Made by a program: the position numbers and the translations under genes. A stretch of DNA of 64,000 bases from NCBI GenBank assembly GCA_964351985.1, contig CAYGPR010000002.1, positions 62,001-126,000 of the forward strand, given 5' to 3'. Source of the DNA: Meishania sp964351985. Lineage in GTDB: Bacteria > Bacteroidota > Bacteroidia > Flavobacteriales > Flavobacteriaceae. Below the pieces are notes generated by a model that ran no database searches, had not been told where the DNA came from, and saw only the letters and a program-made list of their open reading frames with translations. Positions 53,368-62,187 of the stretch are shown piece after piece. Position 1 is the stretch's first letter. Each line of letters opens with the position of its first letter.

Positions 53368-54392
53368 AACGATTCTCTCACTTTTTTGGCTCCGGCTACC
53401 ATATTTATCAATTTTTGTCTTGCGGCCCAGCGTGCAGTTTGACTCAATCCGCAATCTGGAGCAACGGATAATTTTTCGGCCGGCACGTATTTTAAGCAAC
53501 GGTTAATCCGTTCCACGACATCTTCAGGGGTTTCGATATAATAGTTCTTGACATCGATGATGCCGACCGCCACGTTCATTTTTTCCGCAAAAGGAGCCAA
53601 TAATTCGATTTCGACGAATTCACGGTTCGCCATTTCAATATGGATTTCATCCACATCCATATCTAAAAAATCGGGAAGCATGGGTTTGATACTTCGGTAG
53701 CCTACAGGTCTTCCTTTAAAGTTTCCAAAGCACAAATGGGTGCTTAGGTTACATTTTCCTTTGATGGCTTTTACAGTGCGGTTGAAAATATCTACAAATC
53801 GCTTGGTATCTGCTTTATAGGCATAGCAACTCATAGAGGGTTCATCGACCGTGATCTCGGTACAGCCAGCCGCTACCAAAGCCTCCAGTTCGCGACTGAT
53901 AATCGGTAATAGTGCTTCGGTTATTTCGTAACGGTCTTTGTATGTGGCATTCGGCAGTAATCTTCCCGATAACGTATAAGGCCCGGGAATACTCGCTTTT
54001 AGAGTCGGGCCTTTGGGAGCCAATTTTTTGAGCCTTTCAAATTCTTTGACCGCCCCAAGACCTTTTGGTGCTTCCAGTTTGTCAACGATATTGTTTTTGC
54101 CCCTTTGATCGTGGGCAGGTGGGCCGAAGAGTCTTGTGCTCGAAGTATTGTTCTCTATTCCGTTGATAAATCCATAGAAACTGAGATTGAAATCGAGTCG
54201 GGTCTGCTCGCCATCTGTAATAACATCTAGACCTGCGGCGGTTTGATCGTGTATTGCGGCGATAACGGCATCTTCGATTGCTTCTTCGATGTCGGCAGCA
54301 CCGAACTTATCTAAGTTTTGTGAGACGAATTCAAGCCAGCCGGGAAAAGGGTAACTACCTATGACCGTTGTTCTAATTGGAGTTTCATTCAT
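53364..54392 (-). CDS. Cobalamin-independent methionine synthase C-terminal-domain-like protein
   Basis: 342 residues, comparable to the catalytic half of MetE (full MetE is about 750). RTTVIGSYPFP starts the barrel; zinc ligands H219-x-C221 in STHLCFGN, E253 in HIEMANRE and C314 in APDCGLSQTARWA are all present. DEPSMSCY is also family-typical. The N-terminal folate-binding half is missing. Such stand-alone proteins may move methyl groups between thiols and unknown donors. First gene of an operon with a lactonase-like protein and sugar-handling enzymes rather than methionine genes, so a methyl-transfer step in catabolism is suspected. Confidence 0.83.
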   Translation of the reverse strand: MNETPIRTTVIGSYPFPGWLEFVSQNLDKFGAADIEEAIEDAVIAAIHDQTAAGLDVITDGEQTRLDFNLSFYGFINGIENNTSSTRLFGPPAHDQRGKNNIVDKLEAPKGLGAVKEFERLKKLAPKGPTLKASIPGPYTLSGRLLPNATYKDRYEITEALLPIISRELEALVAAGCTEITVDEPSMSCYAYKADTKRFVDIFNRTVKAIKGKCNLSTHLCFGNFKGRPVGYRSIKPMLPDFLDMDVDEIHIEMANREFVEIELLAPFAEKMNVAVGIIDVKNYYIETPEDVVERINRCLKYVPAEKLSVAPDCGLSQTARWAARQKLINMVAGAKKVRESL

Positions 54393-54412
54393 TGATAAAG
54401 ATTTTATTTTTC

Positions 54413-54432
54413 ATTCCTGCGAAGGCGGGAAT
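54413..54432. repeat. ATTCCTGC-GAAG-GCGGGAAT palindromic repeat element
   Basis: An 8-bp stem (one G-T pair) with a GAAG loop, embedded in TCATTCCTGCGAAGGCGGGAATC. This is the form of a widespread dispersed palindromic repeat in Bacteroidota and other bacteria. It lies just upstream of the MetE-like start codon (minus). Confidence 0.5.
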
Positions 54433-54486
54433 CTGTTTTTAGTTGGTTAGAAGAATGATCCTGTAGAAGCTAAAGTAACCAAAACA

Positions 54487-54502
54487 ACTTGTATGTACAA
54501 GT
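54487..54502. promoter_or_regulatory. GntR-type operator ACTTGTA-TG-TACAAGT
   Basis: Perfect 7-bp inverted repeat with a 2-base centre, located midway in the 165-base gap between the MetE-like operon (minus) and the GntR gene (plus). HutC-branch GntR proteins bind TTGTAT/ATACAA-type palindromes like this. Position suggests simultaneous repression of the operon and autoregulation. Confidence 0.7.
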
Positions 54503-54557
54503 AATAATCCCTACATTTCACAAACCTCTGACGGGAAGAATTTTCATTTGAATTGTC

Positions 54558-55280
54558 ATGAAATCCGAAAAAACAAAAACCAAAAAATACCTTACCATTC
54601 AGGATTACATTAAAAAGAGAATCCAAATGGGGAAATATCCGGTTGGGAGTTATCTGCCTTCGGAGAATGAAATTTGTGGTCGGTTCGACACTACAAGAAC
54701 AACCGTGCGAAAGGCTCTGGATGAATTGCTCAAGGAAGGTTTTATTGAAAAGGAACATGGCAAGGGAAGCAAGGTCATTGAACGGGGAAAATCACTGGGA
54801 CTGCTAACAGTAAAAGGTTTTTCTGGCTCGATAGATTATGAGGTTCAAACGATAGTTACTACCCACCCAAAGGTTACAAAGTGGGATCCGGTAATCGCTT
54901 TTCGATTGACAAATGATGAAAAAAAATCGCAATGCGTTTATTTTCAAAGAGTTCGGCATATCAACAATAAACCTGTAGTCTTGGAGAACAATTGGTATTC
55001 TCTCGATGCTTTGGAACTCATAAAGGCAGACGAATTTGTGGAGGGTTCTTTTTTTAAGACCTTAAGTCAAAAGCACTTGATAGAGATTATGGGGGCAGAT
55101 CAAGAATTACGATCCATACCTGCCTCGAAAGCGGTAGCTAAAAACCTTGGTATAAAAGAAGGAAATTCTATTCTACATATTTCGGTTCGGTTTCGGACTA
55201 GCAAACCAGGACTAAATCTATATGGAGATCTGTATTGCAATACTACCGAGTATCCTATTCGGAATAGTTATTTCCTTTAA
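54558..55280 (+). CDS. GntR/HutC-family transcriptional regulator (wHTH + UTRA)
   Basis: 240 residues. Residues 13-75 are the winged helix: YIKKRIQMGKYPVGSYLPSE, then EICGRFDTTRTTVRKALDEL and EGFIEKEHGKGSKV. From about 90 to 235 lies a UTRA effector domain (VYFQRVRHINNKPVVLENNW, SKAVAKNLGIKEGNSILHI). UTRA domains bind small sugars or amino-sugar phosphates. Divergent from the four-gene operon and 55 bases from the palindrome at 54487. The likely inducer is an intermediate of that operon's pathway. Confidence 0.92.
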   Translation: MKSEKTKTKKYLTIQDYIKKRIQMGKYPVGSYLPSENEICGRFDTTRTTVRKALDELLKEGFIEKEHGKGSKVIERGKSLGLLTVKGFSGSIDYEVQTIVTTHPKVTKWDPVIAFRLTNDEKKSQCVYFQRVRHINNKPVVLENNWYSLDALELIKADEFVEGSFFKTLSQKHLIEIMGADQELRSIPASKAVAKNLGIKEGNSILHISVRFRTSKPGLNLYGDLYCNTTEYPIRNSYFL

Positions 55281-55296
55281 CATATCTATAGAGGTA

Positions 55297-56121
55297 TCAA
55301 CGGTCTAAAGTTTCCTCGACCGCCCCTTCAGGAACTTCAAACAGCTTTTCATCAGGTATTTCATCCAAAAATTTGATATCGCTGAAAAGACGTAAATGGT
55401 TTTTGCTATTACCAATTTGGCCATCTTTCCACTCGAAGTTTTCCATTTTATGGGGCATTAAAAGTCCTTGTACTGCTCGATAATCGGAGTAGACTTTTGC
55501 GCTATTGATTCCTGCATTCTCGCTGTCGAAATAAGAAATGGAATAGGTAAGTATCTGTAATACATACGTTTCGGGGTCAAGATAGAGATAGTAGACATCC
55601 TCGGGAGTGAACCCGACCCCAGAACCAAAAGTTATTTTTAACGATTCATATTCTTTTTCGCTCACATTGACTTCACCCTCGTACGACACATTGACTCCCG
55701 GATCTTTTAATAAAAAGGGGACTCCGATGAAATAGAAGTCCAAATTGTAGTAGAAAGCGGCCGATTTACCGGAAATCTCACTTACATCAGGTAGTGCCCA
55801 AGCCACTTTTCCGTCAAAGCCAACTTCGTATGTTTTTGATTTCAGGTAGGCACGACGGTCCTTTAGGTGGGTCAACTGGTATACCTGTTTTCCGTTGTCG
55901 TCAAGATTGTATTCCAGACCTTCGAAAGATTTCCATTTTGCTAATCCGCCATGTGCTGCTATACATTTTTCCAAAAGTGCTTGTCCTTCCTTTTCCTCGG
56001 AAGGGATTGAGGGTATCTCCGACATTTTAATTGCCGTGAAGATATTCGTCTCTTTTTGCTCTGGCTTACAACCAAAAATCAATAAGGTAAAGTAGAATAA
56101 TAGTAAAATTTTTGTTTTCAA
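55297..56121 (-). CDS. Lipoprotein of unknown function (LolA/DUF6503-like)
   Basis: 274 residues starting at a TTG codon (56121); no ATG fits the signal MKTKILLLFYFTLLIFGC, whose lipobox cysteine is Cys18. The mature part is beta-rich: YQLTHLKDRRAYLKSKTYEVGF, FYYNLDFYFIGVPFLLKDPG and YYLYLDPETYVLQILTYS resemble outer-membrane-lipoprotein-sorting-like half barrels seen in DUF6503 proteins. No enzymatic residues stand out. It follows the membrane-tethered regulator on the same strand (49-base gap) and may be its companion. Confidence in the gene is high, in the family moderate. Confidence 0.7.
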   Translation of the reverse strand: MKTKILLLFYFTLLIFGCKPEQKETNIFTAIKMSEIPSIPSEEKEGQALLEKCIAAHGGLAKWKSFEGLEYNLDDNGKQVYQLTHLKDRRAYLKSKTYEVGFDGKVAWALPDVSEISGKSAAFYYNLDFYFIGVPFLLKDPGVNVSYEGEVNVSEKEYESLKITFGSGVGFTPEDVYYLYLDPETYVLQILTYSISYFDSENAGINSAKVYSDYRAVQGLLMPHKMENFEWKDGQIGNSKNHLRLFSDIKFLDEIPDEKLFEVPEGAVEETLDR

Positions 56122-56170
56122 AATATACCGTTTTAGGTAAGGGAATTTATGATTTACTTTTTGATAAGAG

Positions 56171-57364
56171 CTATTCCAAGTTGTTCATATGCAATATCTT
56201 GCTACTTAGCTCCATTCTATCTACGCCATTAACTTCGAAAAACACCTCATAATATTTAGGAAGCGTTCCAAATTCAGCTTTCAGTTTTGACTCCAATTCA
56301 AGTAAAAGTTTTGCGTCGGTAAAGTTCTTTAGGCTCTGGGTTGCCCCCGTATCCCAGATCCCTGAGAACAAATACACCGTATTATTGTTGGGTCCGGGTA
56401 CTTTGGCCATCAAACTGTAATCGGTATGGTAAGCATCGGCATTTCCGTTAGGCTCGTATGAAATAGGTTGCCCCCCATCGCTTACTTGGTAAAGAAACGC
56501 GTCATTTTCAGCATCGTACTCGAAAACACTGTTCTTGTAGAACGACCTAAATACGCCCAAGGTTTTATGCATACCTACGACCATAATATCATAATCTTGA
56601 AGCTGTTTGGGGTTGAAACGTGACATGGTGCGAATTGTGTAGTCACTATCTATCGAATAAAAAATTTCGCTCAGTTTTTTTATCCATTGGGTACTGCCAA
56701 GTATCAGGTGCGTATAGGTCAAAGGTTCAATGTCCAAGTTGGGTCTTGCACTCTTCAGCTTATATTCCTCGAATTCCTGCAACGAATTGATATTCGGGCC
56801 CCTAATGGTTCTTGTTTGGCCGATTACAGTGTCCGTTTCACTGTAAACAAAAAGATCTCCGAGTACAAGCATTTTCGGACGCTCACTTTCTATCAAATCT
56901 TTCCAAAGTCCATCTTTGGTTACTAAAGCCTTATCGCGTTTGTTCGTGCTTGAATAAATATTGAACGCCAGAGATGCAATTAGCGTTCCGATAATCGGAA
57001 TAATCCATTTTTTTCCAATTGATGGAATACTATCGGGGTCAACCTTGTCACGGTCAACGATTTCTACAGCATAGCTTCCTTTTGGAATACGAATTCTTTT
57101 TTTATCTCGCCCTCCTTCTTTTTTATAGTAGGCATCCAGCTTTTTTCTGAGATTGTACATATAGACACGCACGAGGGTACTCTGTGATGGGTCAAAATCG
57201 TTCTTTCCAAAAATTTCGGAAGCAATAGTAGTTTCTTTTGGAATATCTTCTTCGATAGTACAGCGAACTAAATATCGTAAAAGGTTGGCATAGGTAGTTG
57301 AATTGCCAAAAGATGCACTTTCGATTATTTTAGATATGTATTTTTCGTATTCCTCGGAAACCAT
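56171..57364 (-). CDS. Membrane-tethered winged-helix transcriptional regulator
   Basis: 397 residues. Residues 1-110 look like a DNA-binding winged helix: LLRYLVRCTIEEDIPKETTI, then PSQSTLVRVYMYNLRKKLDAYY and RIRIPKGSYAVEI, the OmpR/ToxR-type C-terminal wing. WIIPIIGTLIASLAFNIY (about 118-138) is one transmembrane helix. The remaining 255 residues would be outside the cytoplasm and resemble no family I can name; they could sense a ligand or an interaction with neighbouring lipoproteins. It is divergent from the second PSD1 gene across a repeat-rich gap, so it probably controls that module and itself. Confidence 0.75.
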   Translation of the reverse strand: MVSEEYEKYISKIIESASFGNSTTYANLLRYLVRCTIEEDIPKETTIASEIFGKNDFDPSQSTLVRVYMYNLRKKLDAYYKKEGGRDKKRIRIPKGSYAVEIVDRDKVDPDSIPSIGKKWIIPIIGTLIASLAFNIYSSTNKRDKALVTKDGLWKDLIESERPKMLVLGDLFVYSETDTVIGQTRTIRGPNINSLQEFEEYKLKSARPNLDIEPLTYTHLILGSTQWIKKLSEIFYSIDSDYTIRTMSRFNPKQLQDYDIMVVGMHKTLGVFRSFYKNSVFEYDAENDAFLYQVSDGGQPISYEPNGNADAYHTDYSLMAKVPGPNNNTVYLFSGIWDTGATQSLKNFTDAKLLLELESKLKAEFGTLPKYYEVFFEVNGVDRMELSSKILHMNNLE

Positions 57365-57397
57365 AGAAAATCAAAGGTTTAGCCAAAGATAAATATA

Positions 57398-57444
57398 GTT
57401 TATTAACAGTTAATGAAACTGTTTATTAACGAATTAACTGTTAA
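57398..57444. promoter_or_regulatory. Repeat-rich operator between the tethered regulator and PSD1 copy B
   Basis: GTTTATTAAC is directly repeated at 57398-57407 and 57421-57430 (23-base period). TTAACAGTTAA (57403-57413) and its reverse complement TTAACTGTTAA (57434-57444) form an inverted pair at 31-base period, about three helical turns. The arrangement fits cooperative binding by OmpR/ToxR-like dimers and lies 34 bases from the regulator start and 37 bases from the PSD1 start. Confidence 0.65.
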
Positions 57445-57480
57445 AAATCATTGTATATTAGGTAAAATTTTAATCAAGGG

Positions 57481-60400
57481 ATGAGAATTTATCAAGTTCA
57501 AACGTTGCTACTTCTTTCGTTTCTAATGACGGGTTGTGGTTGGAATGCACCTGAGGAAATCGAGCTCGCCTACGAAAACCTTCCCGAAAGAATCGACTTT
57601 AATTATCATGTTAAACCGATTCTTTCCGATAAATGTTTTGCCTGTCACGGTCCTGATATGGCCAATCAAAAAGCGGGTTTACGATTAGATATTGCCGAAA
57701 ATGCCTATGAAGCTTTGGAAGGTTCGGGAAAACATCCGATCGTTCGCGGCAAACCCGAAAAAAGTGAGCTAGTCTCAAGAATTCTTTCCGATGATCCTGA
57801 AATCCAAATGCCCCCGCCGGAATTCAAGGTGGAACTCACCCTAAAAGAAATTGCCATTTTGACGAAATGGGTGGAGCAGGGCGCTGACTACAAACCGCAC
57901 TGGTCTTTTATAAAACCTATAAAAGAAAAACCTCCAGAATCGGGGGCAAAAGACTGGCCCAAGAACGAAATCGACCATTTTGTTCTTGATAAGTTGGAAA
58001 ATGAAAATGTATCGCCCTCAAAAAGGGCCACTAAAGAAACCTTGATCCGCAGATTGAGTTTTGACCTAACGGGACTTCCACCGAGCCTTGAACAGATTGA
58101 GGGTTTTGTAAATGACATCTCCGAAAATGCCTACGGGAAATTGGTAGACCGTCTGTTGGCATCACCAATGTACGGCGAACGTATGGCCGCGGAATGGATG
58201 GATGTAGCCCGATATGCAGAAAGTGATGGTTATTTAGACGATAAGCACCGCGATTTTAGTCCGTACCGCGATTGGGTCATCAAGGCGTTCAATGAAAATA
58301 TGTCGTACGAGCAATTTACTACATGGCAGTTGGCAGGCGACCTTATTGACAATGCGACCCAAGAAAGTATACTGGCAACCGCATTTAATAGATTGCACAA
58401 AAGAAATTCTGAGGCGGGAATCATTTTTGAGGAGTATCGGCAAGAATATGTAGCCGATCGGGTTTTGACCACGGGCAAGGCATTTTTGGGTTTAAGTGTA
58501 GAATGTGCAAGATGCCACGACCATAAATATGATGCCATTAGTCAAAAAGACCACTATGAAATGGCCGCTTTTTTCAATAGTACGAATGAAATCGGCACGG
58601 CGGTATACGGACCGGGGCAAGTACCGGGCCCTTCCCTCTTGTTGACTTCCGATGCGCAGAAAAAAGTTCTGGAATATATCGATACCAACATCGAAAGAAC
58701 AAAAAAGCAGTTGGTCAAAGTGGAAAAGGAATCCGCTACATCGAACTCCACTAAAATAAGCGATGCATCGAGTTCATTGAAAGTTGTTCAAAAAAGTTAT
58801 AAAGAAGGATTGATCGTCGATTATTCTTTTGACAAACTCATCGCTAAAGGAAACAAAAAGTTTCTTGGACCTAATTCAGTAACCAATGGAAAACCTGTTA
58901 AGGTAGATGAACCCGATATTAAAAAAGGTGCCAAAGGCAACGGGATATTTTTGAATGATTTTACAACCCTCGTATTGCCCGAAAAAGTAGGTTGGTTTGA
59001 CCAGACGGATCCCTTTACGGTTTCCTTGAGCGTGTTTCCAGATATCGAATATGAGGAAGCAGGACTTTTCTATCATTGTGAAGATTTGAGACTTGGCCTC
59101 AACGGTTATTCGTTACATCTTGAAAATAATCGACCGAAATTTATTATCGCTCAATCTTGGCCAACGAATGCCATTCAGGTAAAGACAAAAAATGCGATTC
59201 CCGTTAAGGAATGGACAAACCTGACCGTTTCCTATGACGGACTTGGAAATGCCGAAGGTGTCCATATCTATTTTGAAGGAATAGAAGTGGAAGTCGATAT
59301 CGAGATAAACAATCTCTATAAATCGATTATATACGAGCCAAACATCCATACCTATTATTTTGCCGGATTTCAGTTAGGCGCGCGTGATAAAATGAAAACA
59401 TTTATCAATGGAGGGCTCGATGAACTGAAAATACATGCCAAAGAACTATCGGCTTTGGAAGTCCTTTATAGCTATGACGCAGAGAATGCCGAAAAAGTTT
59501 TTATGAAACCTGAAGTTTCAGAAAACAAAAGATTGATAAAAACCTTTCATGAACATACCGATTCGCAAAAACAATCCATTGAAAAGGCATTACGTGCGCT
59601 GAGAAAAGAACAGCTTAGTTTGGTCGATACGATACAAGAAATCATGGTCATGGGAGATTTACCCGAACCTAGGCCCACATACATTTTGGATCGGGGCATG
59701 TACGATTCGCCAACCGAGGAGGTTTTTCCAGATGCCATTGAGGCTGTTTTGCCATTCAATAAGAATTTTCCGAAAAATCGACTCGGACTTGCAAAATGGC
59801 TGTTCGACCCCGATAACCCTTTAACGGCACGGGTCTATGTTAACCGATTATGGCAGATGCATTTCGGCAGGGGGTTAGTGGCTTCTTCCGATGATTTCGG
59901 AAATCAAGGCGACCTGCCCTCGCATCCAGAACTGTTGGATTGGCTTGCGGTAGAATTTCGTGAATCCGGCTGGGATGTTAAGAAAATGCACAAGCGCATC
60001 GTACTATCGGAAACCTACCGCCAGAGTTCGGAAGTCAGTCAAGAATTGTTAGAAATCGATACCGATAATATGTTGCTGGCACGCGGCCCAAGTTTTCGCA
60101 TGACCGCTGAAATGGTACGTGATAATGCACTTGCCATTAGTGGGCTTCTCTCAAGTAAAATAGGTGGCCAAAGTGTATATCCGTACCAACCAGAAGGCCT
60201 TTGGGACGAAATCAGTAATAAAGGTTGGCGCTACAAGTACCTTCAGGAACATGGAGAAGGATTGTACCGAAGAAGTTTGTACACTATTTGGAAGCGGACC
60301 TCCCCGCCACCTTCCATGCTCATTTTTGATGTCGGCGAACGGGGAGTCTGTACGGTAAAGCGCCGAGAGACCAGTACGCCGCTACAAGCCTTGGTGCTTT

Positions 60401-60720
60401 TGAACGACCCGCAATTTGTTGAAGCTTCAAGAGTGATTGCCGAGAACCTTTTGACGGATTATCAGGATGTCGATGAACGCTTGAAAAAAGCCTATGGTCT
60501 CGCTATTGGACGAATGCCCAATGCCAACGAAATGGATATTTTAAAGAAATTCCATTCGGATGAAATGCAGCGATTTACAAATATCAAAGAGGATGCTGTC
60601 GCCTATGTTAAAACTGGTAATTCAACACCGAAGGAAACATTGGATGTCATCGAGGTAGCTTCCTTGGCCACGGTGGTCAACGGAATATTGAATACAGCCG
60701 ATGGATTTACAATACGATAA
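57481..60720 (+). CDS. PSD1/DUF1549-DUF1553 haem-binding lipoprotein with LamG domain (copy B)
   Basis: 1079 residues; lipoprotein signal MRIYQVQTLLLLSFLMTGC (Cys19). PSCyt1: CFACH (52-56) in VKPILSDKCFACHGPD. DUF1549 at about 160-360 with RLSFDLTGLPPSLEQ and CARCH near 343. A LamG-like insert spans about 490-660. DUF1553 at about 750-1010 has NRLGLAKWLF, NPLTARVYVNRLW and STPLQALVLLNDP. Domain order and length match copy A at 34216, with clear but diverged identity, so the two are paralogues rather than a recent duplication. The DUF1501 partner starts 9 bases later. Confidence 0.88.
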   Translation: MRIYQVQTLLLLSFLMTGCGWNAPEEIELAYENLPERIDFNYHVKPILSDKCFACHGPDMANQKAGLRLDIAENAYEALEGSGKHPIVRGKPEKSELVSRILSDDPEIQMPPPEFKVELTLKEIAILTKWVEQGADYKPHWSFIKPIKEKPPESGAKDWPKNEIDHFVLDKLENENVSPSKRATKETLIRRLSFDLTGLPPSLEQIEGFVNDISENAYGKLVDRLLASPMYGERMAAEWMDVARYAESDGYLDDKHRDFSPYRDWVIKAFNENMSYEQFTTWQLAGDLIDNATQESILATAFNRLHKRNSEAGIIFEEYRQEYVADRVLTTGKAFLGLSVECARCHDHKYDAISQKDHYEMAAFFNSTNEIGTAVYGPGQVPGPSLLLTSDAQKKVLEYIDTNIERTKKQLVKVEKESATSNSTKISDASSSLKVVQKSYKEGLIVDYSFDKLIAKGNKKFLGPNSVTNGKPVKVDEPDIKKGAKGNGIFLNDFTTLVLPEKVGWFDQTDPFTVSLSVFPDIEYEEAGLFYHCEDLRLGLNGYSLHLENNRPKFIIAQSWPTNAIQVKTKNAIPVKEWTNLTVSYDGLGNAEGVHIYFEGIEVEVDIEINNLYKSIIYEPNIHTYYFAGFQLGARDKMKTFINGGLDELKIHAKELSALEVLYSYDAENAEKVFMKPEVSENKRLIKTFHEHTDSQKQSIEKALRALRKEQLSLVDTIQEIMVMGDLPEPRPTYILDRGMYDSPTEEVFPDAIEAVLPFNKNFPKNRLGLAKWLFDPDNPLTARVYVNRLWQMHFGRGLVASSDDFGNQGDLPSHPELLDWLAVEFRESGWDVKKMHKRIVLSETYRQSSEVSQELLEIDTDNMLLARGPSFRMTAEMVRDNALAISGLLSSKIGGQSVYPYQPEGLWDEISNKGWRYKYLQEHGEGLYRRSLYTIWKRTSPPPSMLIFDVGERGVCTVKRRETSTPLQALVLLNDPQFVEASRVIAENLLTDYQDVDERLKKAYGLAIGRMPNANEMDILKKFHSDEMQRFTNIKEDAVAYVKTGNSTPKETLDVIEVASLATVVNGILNTADGFTIR

Positions 60721-60729
60721 AATAGGGAT

Positions 60730-62187
60730 ATGGACGATTTGACGAGAGACTTAAAATTTACCGAAACGAGAAGGGGTTTCCTGAAAAAAGCATCTTTGGG
60801 TTTTGGTTCTATCGCACTTTCAAGCATGTTAGGGCCAACCTCAGGCTATGCCAATGATTTGTTGATGGGTAACTCAGGCAGTGTTTTGAATGGCACTCAT
60901 TTTCCGGCGAAGGCCAAAAGGGTCATTTACCTTTTTCAAAGTGGTGGTCCCTCCCAACTAGAAACGTTTGATTACAAGCCCGGTTTGGCAAAATGGCACG
61001 GAAAAGAGATTCCCCCTTCTGTACAAGGTACGCAGCGAAATTCGGGTATGGTGTCTGATCAGTCAACCTTTCCGTTGGTTCAATCGATATATGGTTTCAA
61101 ACAATACGGGCAGTCTGGGGCATGGGTCAGTGAAATTTTTCCACATACGGCGAAAGTGGTCGACGATCTTTGTATCATAAAATCGATGCGCACCGATGCC
61201 ATCAATCATGAACCAGCAGTGATGTTTGTACAGACGGGTTCTCAGCAGAGCGGGCGGCCTTCCATCGGTTCTTGGTTAAGTTATGGGTTGGGAAGCGACA
61301 ACAAGGACCTCCCAAATTTTGTGGTCATGCTTTCGAAAGGGGGTGGTGCGCAGCCTTTGAGTTCCGCGGCCTGGGCCAATGGGTTTTTGCCTTCACACCA
61401 CCAAGGGGTGCAATTTCGCTCAGGAAAGGATCCTGTCTTGTATTTGAATAATCCGCATGGGGTGCAGGATCATGACAGGCGCAGGGCTTTGGATTATATT
61501 GCTGATTTGAACAACGAGCAATACAATATTTGGAAGGACCCCGAGATTCAATCGAAGATTAACCAATATGAAATGGCGTATAAAATGCAAAGTTCTGTGC
61601 CCGATGCGGTTGATGTTTCCGAAGAACCCGAGCATATTTACAAACTGTACGGTGAGGATGCTAAAACACCAGGCACTTATGCCTACAATTGTTTACAAGC
61701 GCGTCGTCTCGCTGAAAAAGATGTGAAGTTCATTCAGTTGTACCACATGGGATGGGATCAACACGGTGGACTTCCCGGTGGGATAAAAAGACAGGCTATG
61801 GATACGGACCAGGCTACGGCAGGACTCATACAAGACTTAAAACAAAGAGGACTGTTAGAGGATACCTTGGTAGTTTGGGGAGGAGAATTCGGCCGAACCA
61901 GTTTTTCCCAAGGAAGGTTAACAGCCAATAATTATGGTCGAGACCATCACCCCGGATGTTTCACGATGTGGATGGCAGGTGCGGGCGTAAAAGCAGGAAC
62001 CGTCTATGGCCAGACCGATGAATTCAGTTACAACGTCATTCAAAATGAAGTACATGTGCATGATTTTCAGGCGACATTGTTACACCTTCTTGGTATCGAT
62101 CATGAAAGACTTACTTTTAAACACCAAGGTCGAAGGTATCGTTTGACCGATGTGCATGGGCACGTGGTTAAGGATATACTCGTTTAA
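60730..62187 (+). CDS. DUF1501 protein with Tat signal (copy B)
   Basis: 485 residues. TRRGFLKKASLGFGSIALSS is a Tat signal. The fold markers are LFQSGGPSQLETFDYKP, GRPSIGSWLSYGLGS, GVQFRSGKDPVLYL, LYHMGWDQH, VVWGGEFGRT and GRDHHPGCFTMWMAG, parallel to copy A. The ending TFKHQGRRYRLTDVHGHVV is the same in both copies. The stop overlaps the next ATG (TAATG at 62185-62189). Alkaline-phosphatase-like metal sites appear intact, but no activity is known. Confidence 0.9.
   Translation: MDDLTRDLKFTETRRGFLKKASLGFGSIALSSMLGPTSGYANDLLMGNSGSVLNGTHFPAKAKRVIYLFQSGGPSQLETFDYKPGLAKWHGKEIPPSVQGTQRNSGMVSDQSTFPLVQSIYGFKQYGQSGAWVSEIFPHTAKVVDDLCIIKSMRTDAINHEPAVMFVQTGSQQSGRPSIGSWLSYGLGSDNKDLPNFVVMLSKGGGAQPLSSAAWANGFLPSHHQGVQFRSGKDPVLYLNNPHGVQDHDRRRALDYIADLNNEQYNIWKDPEIQSKINQYEMAYKMQSSVPDAVDVSEEPEHIYKLYGEDAKTPGTYAYNCLQARRLAEKDVKFIQLYHMGWDQHGGLPGGIKRQAMDTDQATAGLIQDLKQRGLLEDTLVVWGGEFGRTSFSQGRLTANNYGRDHHPGCFTMWMAGAGVKAGTVYGQTDEFSYNVIQNEVHVHDFQATLLHLLGIDHERLTFKHQGRRYRLTDVHGHVVKDILV

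Noticed and set aside
53368..53499. 44-codon N-terminal extension of the UlaG-like hydrolase
   Set aside because: It lies entirely over the MetE-like gene; ATG 53367 gives the usual 4-base ATGA overlap.
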